This document shows, one piece after another, positions 24,332-32,943 of a DNA stretch of 64,000 nt. The translations under genes and the position numbers were made by a program. The stretch lies in assembly GCA_036013505.1 (NCBI GenBank), contig CP107851.1, positions 5,668,001 through 5,732,000 of the forward strand. Direction: 5' to 3'. Source of the DNA: Streptomyces sp. NBC_00510 (GTDB taxonomy: Bacteria; Actinomycetota; Actinomycetes; Streptomycetales; Streptomycetaceae). The number at the start of each line of letters is the position of its first letter. Positions within the stretch are counted from its first letter, which is position 1. The notes below the pieces were generated by a model that saw only the letters and a list, made by a program, of their open reading frames with translations, was not told the DNA's origin and did no database searches.

Positions 24332-25990
24332 TCAGAGGAGGGGATTGGGCAGGCCGGTCCAGTGGTCGCCGCTCGCGGAGGTCTCCAGCCGCATCAAGGT
24401 GAGCGCCTTGACGGGGAGTTCGGGGCCGGACAGCAGGGCCGCGCGGTCGGTGCGGGTGTCCGCCGTGGCGGGAAGGGCGTCGAAGGCGCGGGCGGTCTCG
24501 GTGCGCACCGCGGCCCACAGCCGTGCCTCGGTGGGGCGATGGGCCTCACCGAGCGCGGAGACGAGGCTGCCGAACGTGGTGGCGACCAGGGAGCCGTAGA
24601 GCTTGGCGTGCAGGACCGCGGGGTCGTCGCTCAGGCCGCGGCCGAGCGGGGGCACGGTGACGCCGTACCGGGCGAGGCGGGCCGGGCTGATCCGGACGTC
24701 GGCCAGGTCGCGGTAGACCAGCCGCAGCGGCCGGGCGTGCCGGTCGAGGACGACCAGGAGGTTCTGCCCGTGCGCCTCCAGGGCGACGCCCTGGGACAGC
24801 AGCCGCAGCACGGCCGGCAGCGCGAGCCGGGCGAAGGCGGTCAGCCAGGCTGTGCCGTCCTGCGGGGCGCCCGGTCCCGCGGCCGTGAGCAGCGAGCGGA
24901 GCAGGGGCGGCCCGCCGTCGGCGGGCCGCCCGGTGAGCGCGGCGACGGGCAGCACGCTCTCTCCGGCCGCCGGGTCGGCGAAACCGGACGGGGACTCCCG
25001 CAGCAGCGCCGCGAGGTCGGGGCTGGCCTCACCGCCCACGACGGCGGCGGCCGCCGCGAGGTTGCGGGTGACGCGCAGCGCGCCGCCGCCGAGCCGCCGG
25101 GTCAGCTCGTCCAGCAGCGCGGACAGCTGCTCGCTGTCGGTCACCGAGCGGGCCGAGATGTCGCGGACGGCCGAGGTCATCCGCATGCTCAGCGCCGTCT
25201 TCAGATGCGGCCCGCCGTCGAGCGGGGCGAGGGTGCGCACCGACATCAGCGGCCGGGTGGGGACCGCGGCCTCGGCGTACGGGCGCAGCCCCAGGGCGGG
25301 CAGGATGTGCCGGGTCTGCCAGGGGTGGACGGGCAGCAGGAGCCGGTCGCCGTCGCGGAACCGGTCCGGCCAGGCGCCCGTGACCAGGGAGCCGGCGGCC
25401 GGGACGGAGACGAGGTCGAGGGCGACGACGGGCCGGTGCTCGGGCCCGTAGGCCAGTTGCTCGGCCACGGAGAAGCCGGGACGGCTGCGGCAGCACGGGT
25501 GGTAGGGATGGCCGTCGACGACGCCCTGCTCGAAGGAGGCGAGCGTCGGCGGCCAGCCGCCGTGGCCCGCCATGCCCGCGGCGCCCGCCCGGGACAGGGC
25601 CAACGAGGCGACGCTGTCGTCGAGTTCGTCGCGCAGCAGGCCCGATCCCGGCAGTTCGAGGGCCTCCACCAGGGCGGCCGGGTGGTCGTGGGGCCGGCCG
25701 TCCAGCAGCAGGGCGGGCTCGTCCTTCGGCGACCCCAGGTCGTGCGGCAGCCGCCGCGGCCCGGTGAGCACCCGGCCGTCGTGGAACAGCACGCGGTCGG
25801 GGCCGCGCGAGGCGATGCCCGGCAGGGGTTCCAGGAGCAGGGCCCGCCACAGGCGGCCGAGGACGGCGGCGCGGGCACCGGGGAGCGCGGCGGTGTAAGC
25901 GTCGTGCAGGTCGGGGCGGAGCGTCGCCAGCTCGGTGGCGAACGCCGTCTCCAGGGGGCGCCGCGTCGCAGCCGCCGAGTGCGGGTACAT
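24332..25990 (-). CDS. IucA/IucC-family NIS siderophore synthetase (first of pair)
   Basis: The 552-residue protein is an NRPS-independent siderophore synthetase. These use ATP to activate a carboxylate such as citrate or succinyl groups and join it to an amine or hydroxamate. Family motifs visible are GHPYHPCCRSR, LPVHPWQTRHIL, KTALSMRMTSAVRDIS, EAHGQNLLVVLD and the closing LTMRLETS-like LPNPLL. It is divergent from a second member of the family. No decarboxylase, monooxygenase, acyltransferase or exporter typical of desferrioxamine-type clusters lies next to it, so its product is unknown. Confidence 0.93.
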   Translation of the reverse strand: MYPHSAAATRRPLETAFATELATLRPDLHDAYTAALPGARAAVLGRLWRALLLEPLPGIASRGPDRVLFHDGRVLTGPRRLPHDLGSPKDEPALLLDGRPHDHPAALVEALELPGSGLLRDELDDSVASLALSRAGAAGMAGHGGWPPTLASFEQGVVDGHPYHPCCRSRPGFSVAEQLAYGPEHRPVVALDLVSVPAAGSLVTGAWPDRFRDGDRLLLPVHPWQTRHILPALGLRPYAEAAVPTRPLMSVRTLAPLDGGPHLKTALSMRMTSAVRDISARSVTDSEQLSALLDELTRRLGGGALRVTRNLAAAAAVVGGEASPDLAALLRESPSGFADPAAGESVLPVAALTGRPADGGPPLLRSLLTAAGPGAPQDGTAWLTAFARLALPAVLRLLSQGVALEAHGQNLLVVLDRHARPLRLVYRDLADVRISPARLARYGVTVPPLGRGLSDDPAVLHAKLYGSLVATTFGSLVSALGEAHRPTEARLWAAVRTETARAFDALPATADTRTDRAALLSGPELPVKALTLMRLETSASGDHWTGLPNPLL

Positions 25991-26025
25991 GATGGGTCCC
26001 TACCCTACGCAGGAGGCGGCCGACC

Positions 26026-26073
26026 GTGCATCGACCAGCGCACCGACCAGCGGGAACGAGCCGTCGTGGGTGA
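26026..26073 (+). other. Possible 15-codon leader cistron coupled to the second NIS synthetase
   Basis: A strong AGGAGG (26011-26016) precedes a GTG at 26026 that opens 15 codons ending in TGA at 26071. That stop lies 3 bases after the GTG (26066-26068) proposed as start of the synthetase, which is in another frame and has no good ribosome binding site of its own. This arrangement would couple the two by reinitiation. Alternatively the good site is coincidental. Confidence 0.4.
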
Positions 26074-27667
26074 CGCCTGGGACCGCGCCGAGGCGCTCTC
26101 CGCGACGGCCCTGCTGAACTGCCTGCTGCGCGAGCTCGCCGAGGCCGCGGGCGAGGACGGGGGCCGTCCGGTCCACCGGCTGCCCGCGACCGGCCGGCTG
26201 CTGCGGGTGCGGGCCGGGCGCCATCCCGCCGGGCCCGAGCTGCGCGCCGGGGACGGCTGGCGGCCGCTCCCGCTGGAGGCGCTGGTCGACGTCGCCGCCG
26301 CGGAGCTCACCGCGCGCACCGGTGTCGCGGGTGCCGGGCTGCCCGCCGAGATCGGCGACAGCCGCGACGTGCTCGCCGCCCTGCTGGAGGCCCGTGAGCA
26401 CGCGCCGCCGCCCGCCGATCCGTACCTGCGCTCCGAGCAGGCCCTGGTGGCCGGTCACCGCCACCACCCCGCCCCCAAGACCCGCGGCGGCGGCCCGCCG
26501 GAGAGCTGGCTGCCCTACGCGCCGGAGGCGCACACGAGCTTCCCGCTCACGCTGCTCGCGGTCCGCGCGGACCTGCTGGCCGGTGAGGGCGACACCTCGA
26601 TGCTCGACCGGCTGTACCCGGACGTCCCCGAGGGCTACCGGGTGCTGCCCGCGCACCCCTGGCAGCTGGCCCTGCTGGGCGACCTCCCCGCGTTCCGGGA
26701 CGGGCGCCTGCTGCGCCTGGGGCACACCGCCGTACCGGCCGTGCCGACGGCGTCCCTGCGGACGGTGTACCTGCCGGACGCCGACCTCTTCCTGAAGTTC
26801 AGCCTCGACGTGCGGATCACCAACGACATCCGCCGGCTGTGGCGGCACGACCTGCGCTGGCTCGGGCCGGTGGACGAGGTGCTGCGCGCGGTCCCGGAGG
26901 CGGACGTCCTGTCCGACCGCGGCTACCGGACCGCCGGCCTGGGCGGCCGGGACGCCTTCGAGGGGCTGGCCGTGCTCGTCCGCGACGGCTTCGGGGAGCA
27001 CCTGCGCCCCGGGCTGACCCCGCTGCTCGCGGCGGCCGTCGCCGAGGGGTACGAGGGCAGCCCGCTCGCCGCGCCGGGCCTGACCGCGGACGGCGCACTG
27101 GCCTGGTGGGAGGCGTACCTGCGGCAGGTCGTGCCGCCTGTGCTGCACACGTACCTCCGGCACGGGGCGGTGCTGGAGTGCCACCTGCAGAACGTGCTCG
27201 TCGCCGTGGACGCCGACGGCGTGCCCGGCCAGGCGCTCTTCCGTGACCACGAGGGCGTCAAGCTGGTCGAGGAGCGGCACCGGGAGCTGCTCGGCCGCCA
27301 CGCACGTCCGGACGCGCCCGGCCCCGGCGTGGACGCCGCCCACGGCTGGGAACGCCTGGTCTACTGCCTCGTCACCAACAACCTGCTGGAGATCGCGGGC
27401 GCGGTCGCCGAACGCCACCCGGCGCTCACGCCGGTGCTGTGGGCGCGGGCCCGGGCGTTCCTCGTGGAGTGGGCGGCGGGGCAGGGGGACCCGGCGCCCG
27501 TCCGGGAGCTGCTCGCCGCCCCGTACGTCCCCGCGAAGACCAACCTGCTGCTGCGCTGGACCGGCGCGGACGGCGCCGCCGCCCGCTACCTGCCGCTGCC
27601 GAACCCGCTGCGGCCTCAGGGCGCCGTGGTGACCGACTCCAGCGAACGGCGCGTGGCGGGGCCGTAG
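26066..27667 (+). CDS. IucA/IucC-family NIS siderophore synthetase (second of pair)
   Basis: A 533-residue paralogue of the first synthetase. Motifs are GHRHHPAPKTRGG, LPAHPWQLALLGD, KFSLDVRITNDIRRL, ECHLQNVLVAVD, FRDHEGVKLV and the final KTNLLLRWT...LPNPL. The GTG at 26066 is the best fit to family length, though its ribosome binding site is poor and a mini-cistron lies just ahead. Two NIS enzymes together usually perform successive condensations on one scaffold. The 3' end overlaps the convergent peptidoglycan-binding gene by 52 bases. Confidence 0.92.
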   Translation: MGDAWDRAEALSATALLNCLLRELAEAAGEDGGRPVHRLPATGRLLRVRAGRHPAGPELRAGDGWRPLPLEALVDVAAAELTARTGVAGAGLPAEIGDSRDVLAALLEAREHAPPPADPYLRSEQALVAGHRHHPAPKTRGGGPPESWLPYAPEAHTSFPLTLLAVRADLLAGEGDTSMLDRLYPDVPEGYRVLPAHPWQLALLGDLPAFRDGRLLRLGHTAVPAVPTASLRTVYLPDADLFLKFSLDVRITNDIRRLWRHDLRWLGPVDEVLRAVPEADVLSDRGYRTAGLGGRDAFEGLAVLVRDGFGEHLRPGLTPLLAAAVAEGYEGSPLAAPGLTADGALAWWEAYLRQVVPPVLHTYLRHGAVLECHLQNVLVAVDADGVPGQALFRDHEGVKLVEERHRELLGRHARPDAPGPGVDAAHGWERLVYCLVTNNLLEIAGAVAERHPALTPVLWARARAFLVEWAAGQGDPAPVRELLAAPYVPAKTNLLLRWTGADGAAARYLPLPNPLRPQGAVVTDSSERRVAGP

Positions 27668-28386
27668 AACCCGGAGGTGTCGCCCGTGACGCCGTAGCCC
27701 GTCTGGTACCGCTGGACGGCGTACTTGACGCCGCCGTCGTACTTGCCGTCGGCCGGACCGTCGTAGAGCTGGACCTGGGCGAGCCGCTGCTGCAGCGCCA
27801 CGACCTCGGGACCGCGCGAGCCGGGCTTGAGCACCGCGCCGGAACCGGCGGTCGCGGTGCCGGTGGTCCCGCCCGGGGTGGTGGCGGTCGCGGTGCCCGT
27901 GGCGGAGGCCCGTGGCAGGGTGCCGGACGCGGAACCGGAGGCTGCCGGGGAGGCGTCGCCCGTGCCCGTACGTGCCGACGGGGCCGAGGCGCCGCGCGAG
28001 GGCTGCGTGGTGCCGTCGGAGTCCGGCAGGCTGGGCAGCGCGAGCCGCGGCGGCGAGGTGCTCGGATCGGGCAGCGCGCGGTCGGCCTCGCCCGGACCGG
28101 TGACGAGGTGCCCGAGCAGGGCCAGGACGCCGACGCCGGCGACCGCCCCGGCCACCGTGACGACGGCCCGCAAGCGCCGCCGGGAGCGGGCCGCCCCGCG
28201 GCGCGCCCCGCGGCGCCCGCCCGCCGGGTGCGGTACCCGCGGCGGCGACCCCTGCGGGTCGCCGGGGCCATCGCCCGTGCCGTGCGGCTTCTCGGGGAAC
28301 AGTTCGGCGTAGTCGGGCGCGGGCCCCTCGGGGCCCACGCCTATCAGCGGTCTGACGGTCGTCCCGCCCGCCCGGCCGTCGTTCAT
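27616..28386 (-). CDS. Membrane-anchored peptidoglycan-binding protein
   Basis: The 256-residue product has a Pro/Gly-rich cytoplasmic start, a basic stretch, a single transmembrane helix (about residues 75-95, VVTVAGAVAGVGVLALLGHLV), a Ser/Thr/Ala/Pro-rich linker and a C-terminal PG_binding_1 domain (about 190-250, LKPGSRGPEVVALQQRLAQ). It should sit in the membrane and touch the cell wall. The ATG at 28386 overlaps the stop of the upstream gene (ATGA), so they form a coupled pair. Its 3' end runs 52 bases into the convergent siderophore synthetase. Confidence 0.88.
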   Translation of the reverse strand: MNDGRAGGTTVRPLIGVGPEGPAPDYAELFPEKPHGTGDGPGDPQGSPPRVPHPAGGRRGARRGAARSRRRLRAVVTVAGAVAGVGVLALLGHLVTGPGEADRALPDPSTSPPRLALPSLPDSDGTTQPSRGASAPSARTGTGDASPAASGSASGTLPRASATGTATATTPGGTTGTATAGSGAVLKPGSRGPEVVALQQRLAQVQLYDGPADGKYDGGVKYAVQRYQTGYGVTGDTSGFYGPATRRSLESVTTAP

Positions 28387-29336
28387 CTCTCCTCGCCCGC
28401 CTGGTCGGGCACGAGGCGTTCGAGGACGTCCTGGAACTCCTCGCCGACGGTGATCAGCAGCCCGTCGCCGTCCTTCCGGCTGAGCTGGGTCAGCACGCCG
28501 TCCCGCCACCAGTAGACGTACGGGCTGATGGGGCCCACCGCGTCCTCGTGACCCGCCGCCGCGAAACCCGCCATGCCGTTGAGCGCCGGGATGACGCCGC
28601 TGTCACGGATGGCGTGGAAGGCCAGCTGGTGCCGGAACGGCATGGCCACCAGTGCCCCGTCGGCGGTCAGCGGCTCCCCGGTGACCCGTTCCACCAGCTC
28701 GTCCAGGACCAGCACCCGGGCGGCGGTGAAGAAGGAGTCGCCCACGAGGACGTCGAAGCGCACGTCGGCGTGCCGGACCACCTCGTGCCGTTCCACCGGC
28801 AGGTCGCGCAGGTTGAGCAGGGCGCGGCCGCGCAGCTCACGGGCGTCGCCGAGCGGGACCAGGGCGTGGTCGGCGAGCGTCATCACGCTCTCCGGGAGGT
28901 CCAGGGCGAGTACCTCCAGCAGCCCGGGCGCGGCGACCCGGGCGTAGCGGAAGGTCTCCGGGTCGACCGCGTCGGGGGTGACCAGACGCGGGTAGAGCCG
29001 TTCGCGGATCTCCTCGGCGGGCAGGGTCTCCAGCGGCGAGGGCCCGTCGAGGGTGCGCAGCACCGCACCGATGTGCTCCCGCGCCAGCAGCGGCCACACG
29101 CGCGGGCCGCGCCGGTCGTTGTGGCACAGCGCGGCGAGGTTGCCGAGCCCGAAGCGACGGCCGGAGTCGTCGGTCACCATGTCGGCGAAGACCGTGACCT
29201 CCAGCCCGAGTTCGGCGAACGACTCGCGCACGATCGCGCGGAAGCGCGCACCCTCGTCCACCGAGAAGAAGGCGTACTCGGGGTCGCGGGGTGCGTCCCG
29301 CTGGTCACGCTTCGGCCCGCGCCGGAAAATCCCCAC
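28383..29336 (-). CDS. Conserved hypothetical protein coupled to the peptidoglycan-binding gene
   Basis: A 317-residue soluble protein, Gly/Arg-rich at the start (GIFRRGPKRDQRDAPRDPEY), then mixed alpha/beta without signal peptide or membrane helix. A region like GVLTQLSRKDGDGLLITVGEEFQDVLERL ends it. I do not recognise the family. The 4-base overlap with the next gene indicates co-expression. Confidence 0.75.
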   Translation of the reverse strand: MGIFRRGPKRDQRDAPRDPEYAFFSVDEGARFRAIVRESFAELGLEVTVFADMVTDDSGRRFGLGNLAALCHNDRRGPRVWPLLAREHIGAVLRTLDGPSPLETLPAEEIRERLYPRLVTPDAVDPETFRYARVAAPGLLEVLALDLPESVMTLADHALVPLGDARELRGRALLNLRDLPVERHEVVRHADVRFDVLVGDSFFTAARVLVLDELVERVTGEPLTADGALVAMPFRHQLAFHAIRDSGVIPALNGMAGFAAAGHEDAVGPISPYVYWWRDGVLTQLSRKDGDGLLITVGEEFQDVLERLVPDQAGEER

Positions 29337-29412
29337 CTCAACTGTCCCCTCGACCTGGACTCGACGAGCAGGGCGCGATCCTATCGGCAGGCGCCCGGGG
29401 CCGCCGTCTCCG

Positions 29413-30891
29413 TCAGCCTTCGCCGTCCGGCGCGTCCCGGTAGGTCTCCAGCAGCCGCAGCCACACCTCGCTCATCGTGGGGAAGGCCGGTACGGCGTGC
29501 CACAGCCGTTCCAGCGGCACCTCGCCGGCGACGGCGATGGTGGCGGAGTGCAGCAGTTCGCCGACCGACGGGCCGACGAAGGTGACGCCGACGAGGTGAC
29601 CCCGGTCCAGGTCGACGACGGCACGCGCCTTGCCCTTGTACCCGTCTGCGTACAGCCCGGCTCCGGAGACGTTGCCGATGTCGTAGTCCACCACCTTGAC
29701 GCGGCGGCCCTCCCGCTCGGCCTGCTCGGCGGTGATGCCGACGGCGGCGGCCTCGGGCTCGGTGAAGACGACCTGGGGGACGGCGACGTTGTCGGCGGTG
29801 GCCGCGTGCCGGCCCCAGGGGACGGTGTCCAGGGGTTCCCCCTTGGCGCGGGCGGCGATGGCGGCGCCGGAGATACGGCCCTGGTACTTGCCCTGGTGGG
29901 TGAGGAGGGCGCGGTGGTTGGTGTCGCCCGCGCAGTACAGCCAGACGCCCTCGACGCCCTTGACCAGGCAGGTGTCGTCGACCTCCAGCCACGATCCGGG
30001 GGTGAGGCCGACCGTCTCCAGGCCCAGGGCATCGGTGTGCGGGACGCGGCCGGTGGCGAACAGGACCTCGTCGGTGACGAGTTCCGACCCGTCGGAGAGC
30101 GCCAGGGTGATCGGCCCGGACTCCGAGGCCCTCCGCAGTTCGGTGACCGACACGCCGGTGCGGATGTCCACCCCGGCGGCGCGCATCCCGTCCGCGACGA
30201 GCTCGCCCACGAACGGCTCCCAGCGGGGCAGCAGCCCGGAGCCGCGGACCAGCACGGTCACCTCGGAGCCGAGCGACCGCCAGGCGGTCGCCATCTCGAC
30301 GCAGACGACGCCTCCGCCGACCACCACGAGCCGCCCCGGCACCTCGGGGGAACTGGTGGCGTCGCGGCTGGTCCACACGTGGTCGTCGGCGATGCCGGGC
30401 AGGTCGGGCAGTTGCGCGCGGGTACCGGTGCAGACCGCCACGGCGTGCCGGGCGACCAGGACGCGCTCGCCGCCGTCCGGGGTGTCGACCACGACCCGGC
30501 GCGGGCCGTCGAGCCGGCCACGCCCCCGGACGAGGTCGATGCCGGCCGAGTCCAGCCAGCCCACCGCCCCGTCGTCCTTCCAGTTCCCGGTCCACCAGTC
30601 GCGCCGGGCCAGCACCGCGGCGGCGTCGAGCCGCCCGCCGGCCGCCTCCCGTGCCCCCGCGACCGCCCGCGCGGCGTCCAGGGCCGCCTGCGGGCGCAGC
30701 AGCGCCTTGCTGGGGATGCACGCCCAGTAGGAGCACTCGCCGCCGACCAGTTCCGCCTCGACCACCACGGTGGTCAGTCCGGCCTGCCTGGTGCGGTCGG
30801 CGAGGTTCTCCCCGGTGGGGCCCGCGCCGATGACGATGACGTCGTAGGTGTCCGTGCTCGCGTTCGTGCTGCTGTCTGCCGCCGTGGTCAT
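29413..30891 (-). CDS. FAD-dependent pyridine nucleotide-disulfide oxidoreductase
   Basis: The 492-residue enzyme is a class I flavoprotein disulfide reductase. FAD-binding GAGPTG lies near residue 22. The redox-active pair is in GGECSYWACIPSKAL. The NAD(P)-binding VGGGVVCVEMA and a second FAD motif with CAGDTNHR follow, then the C-terminal dimerisation domain. It resembles dihydrolipoamide dehydrogenase/mercuric reductase relatives but lacks the His-Glu C-terminal motif in a form I can confirm, so the substrate is uncertain. ATG at 30891. Confidence 0.92.
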   Translation of the reverse strand: MTTAADSSTNASTDTYDVIVIGAGPTGENLADRTRQAGLTTVVVEAELVGGECSYWACIPSKALLRPQAALDAARAVAGAREAAGGRLDAAAVLARRDWWTGNWKDDGAVGWLDSAGIDLVRGRGRLDGPRRVVVDTPDGGERVLVARHAVAVCTGTRAQLPDLPGIADDHVWTSRDATSSPEVPGRLVVVGGGVVCVEMATAWRSLGSEVTVLVRGSGLLPRWEPFVGELVADGMRAAGVDIRTGVSVTELRRASESGPITLALSDGSELVTDEVLFATGRVPHTDALGLETVGLTPGSWLEVDDTCLVKGVEGVWLYCAGDTNHRALLTHQGKYQGRISGAAIAARAKGEPLDTVPWGRHAATADNVAVPQVVFTEPEAAAVGITAEQAEREGRRVKVVDYDIGNVSGAGLYADGYKGKARAVVDLDRGHLVGVTFVGPSVGELLHSATIAVAGEVPLERLWHAVPAFPTMSEVWLRLLETYRDAPDGEG

Positions 30892-30964
30892 GGTTCCACC
30901 GTAGGCAACACCGCGTCCGCGCACAGCCGGAACCAGCGTGTCCCGCCGCTTCACCCGTACGGCC

Positions 30965-32266
30965 TCACCCGGCCGCGCCGGCCCTGGCGGGGGCGGTGCC
31001 GCCGGTGGGGAGCGGGTCCGTCGGCAGGTCCCTGGCGGTGCGGAGCGGGGACAGCAGCAGCACCAGGCCGGCCAGCGGCACCCCCGCCGTGCTGATCCAC
31101 AGGGCGGCGGGCAGGCCGAGGACGGTGCCGAGCGTGCCGCCCAGCAGCGCGCCGACGGGAAGCGTGCCGTAGTTCAGGAACGTGGTGCCGGCGGTGATCC
31201 GCCCCAGGAGGTGGGGCGGGCAGCGGCGTTGCTGGAAGCCCGCCTTGAGGACGTTGCCCGCGACCACGCCCGCGGAGACGCAGAAGCCCCCGGCCGCGTA
31301 CAGCAGGACCCCGGCTCCGCGTGTCGTGAGCGGGATGAGCAGGGCGGGCACGGCCAGCCCGGCCTCGAACAGGAGCGTGGCGCGGGCGGTGCCGGTCCGC
31401 GCCGCGACCCGGTGGACGAGCAGTGCCCCGGCGACGCCGCCCGCGCTCGCGGCGGCGACCAGCGCGCCGACCGCGCCCGGGCTCAGGCCGACGTGACGCA
31501 CCAGGAACGGAACCTGGATCGACTGGTAGGCCATCAGGGCGAGGTTGGAGGCGGCACCGAACAGCGTCAGCGTCCGCAGCCACGGGTCTCCGGCGACCAG
31601 GCGCAGCCCGGCGGCGATGTCGCCGGTCATCCTCGTGCGGCGCGCGCCGGGGGCGGCGGGGGCGGGGCGGGGCTCGCGGTGCCTGATCCCGGACAGGCAG
31701 AGCAGGGAGACCAGGAAGGTCGCGGCGTTCACGTACAACGCGTCGACCGCACCGGCCAGTTGGGCGAAGAGGCCGCCCGCGCCCCGGCCGGCGATCTGCG
31801 CCGCGGCGGCGCTGCCCTGCAGTTTGGCGTTGCCCTCGGCCTGGTCCTCGGGTGCGAGCAGGGTGGGCAGGTAGGCACTGTAGGCCGTCTGGAAGAACAC
31901 CGCGGCCGTTCCGGTCAGGAGGGTGACCACCAGGAGCAGTCCCATGGTGAGCGCCCCCAGCCGTGCGGCCACCGGGACGGCGGCGAACAGCGCGAGCGAG
32001 GCCCCCGCGGCGGCCAGCATGACCGGTCTGCGGCGGAGGCGGTCGACGAGGACGCCGGCCGGGAGGCCGATGACGAGCCAGGGGAGCCAGGCGCAGGCGC
32101 TCAGCAGACCGACCTCGAAGGTGCCGGCGTGCAGTGTGGACACGGCGGCCAGCGGCAGGGCGACCGCGGTGACCGACGCGCCGAGCCTGCCGGTGGTCTC
32201 GCCGCACCACAGCAGCCGGAAGTCGTGATGGTGCCGCAGCAGCCCTCCGTGCCGGCGGTCGCTCAT
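30965..32266 (-). CDS. MFS transporter (enterobactin-exporter-like)
   Basis: A 433-residue MFS protein with about 12 transmembrane helices. The start resembles DHA3-type exporters (HDFRLLWCGETTGRLGASVTAVALPL) and GLPAGVLVDRLRRRP is the motif-A loop. The ATG at 32266 overlaps the stop of the ArsR-type gene (ATGA), so the regulator and pump share a transcript. Efflux of a drug or metabolite is likely. Confidence 0.92.
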   Translation of the reverse strand: MSDRRHGGLLRHHHDFRLLWCGETTGRLGASVTAVALPLAAVSTLHAGTFEVGLLSACAWLPWLVIGLPAGVLVDRLRRRPVMLAAAGASLALFAAVPVAARLGALTMGLLLVVTLLTGTAAVFFQTAYSAYLPTLLAPEDQAEGNAKLQGSAAAAQIAGRGAGGLFAQLAGAVDALYVNAATFLVSLLCLSGIRHREPRPAPAAPGARRTRMTGDIAAGLRLVAGDPWLRTLTLFGAASNLALMAYQSIQVPFLVRHVGLSPGAVGALVAAASAGGVAGALLVHRVAARTGTARATLLFEAGLAVPALLIPLTTRGAGVLLYAAGGFCVSAGVVAGNVLKAGFQQRRCPPHLLGRITAGTTFLNYGTLPVGALLGGTLGTVLGLPAALWISTAGVPLAGLVLLLSPLRTARDLPTDPLPTGGTAPARAGAAG

Positions 32267-32871
32267 CGTGCGTCGTCCTCGCGCGGGAAGGACTGGACCT
32301 GGACGATCACCGGCAGCGCCCCGGGGGACGGCTCGGTGCCGGGGGCGGGGGTGTGCCGGGCGACGACCTCCATCAGGTCCCGGTTGAGCCGGGCGAGTTC
32401 GTCGGGGGCCAGGCGCAGGTTCCGCCAGTCGGAGAGGGTGGCGGCCTGCCGCCATGCGGCGTCCCAGTCGCCGTCGAGGTAGGTCAGGGTGCGCGTGAGG
32501 AACTGCTGGGCCAGCTGGCGCAGGTAGACCGCGAGCGCGTCCTGCGTGCCGGGGTCGCCGTGGAACTCGGCGGGGTTCAGCAGGTGCGCGTCGGAGACCG
32601 CGCGCCACCAGCGTTCGCGCTTGGTGCCACGGCCGGTCTCCTCCTCGATGTAGCCGTGTTCGGCCAGGTGCCGCAGATGCCAGCTGACGGTCCCGGTGTT
32701 CTCGCCGAGCCGGCGGGACAGGCCGGTGGCGGTCGCGGGGCCGTGCAGGTTGAGCACTTCCAGGATGCCCATGCGGAGCGGATGGGCCAGCCCGCGCAGG
32801 CTCCGGGCGTCGAGTCGCCGGGTGGACCGGGTGGGTTGGGGCGGCGGGGCGTGTTCGGGTTCGTCGGTCAC
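32263..32871 (-). CDS. ArsR-type winged-helix regulator
   Basis: The 202-residue protein has a winged-helix domain at residues 20-95 (LRGLAHPLRMGILEVLNLHGPATATGLSRRLGENTGTVSWHLRHLAEHGYI) and an alpha-helical C-terminal part. No metal-binding cysteine pair is seen, so the signal is probably organic. It is the first gene of an operon with the MFS pump. A compound palindrome lies 17-48 bases before its GTG start, consistent with autoregulation. Confidence 0.9.
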   Translation of the reverse strand: MTDEPEHAPPPQPTRSTRRLDARSLRGLAHPLRMGILEVLNLHGPATATGLSRRLGENTGTVSWHLRHLAEHGYIEEETGRGTKRERWWRAVSDAHLLNPAEFHGDPGTQDALAVYLRQLAQQFLTRTLTYLDGDWDAAWRQAATLSDWRNLRLAPDELARLNRDLMEVVARHTPAPGTEPSPGALPVIVQVQSFPREDDAR

Positions 32872-32887
32872 GCGGGCAGCCTAGTGT

Positions 32888-32919
32888 TGCAGAGGAATCT
32901 CTGCAGAGAATTCTCTGCA
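32888..32919. promoter_or_regulatory. Compound palindrome, likely ArsR-type operator
   Basis: TGCAGAG-N4-CTCTGCA (32888-32905) shares its last TGCA with a perfect 18-base palindrome TGCAGAGAATTCTCTGCA (32902-32919), giving half-sites at 14-base steps. It lies just upstream of the ArsR/MFS operon. Confidence 0.65.
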
Positions 32920-32943
32920 TGTTGTGCCGCTGACGGGCCCGCT

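Noticed and set aside
23672..26065. Forward open frame continuous with the second NIS synthetase
   Set aside because: The frame stays open upstream only because stops are rare at this GC; it covers the lipoprotein and the divergent first NIS gene. The family homology begins near 26066.
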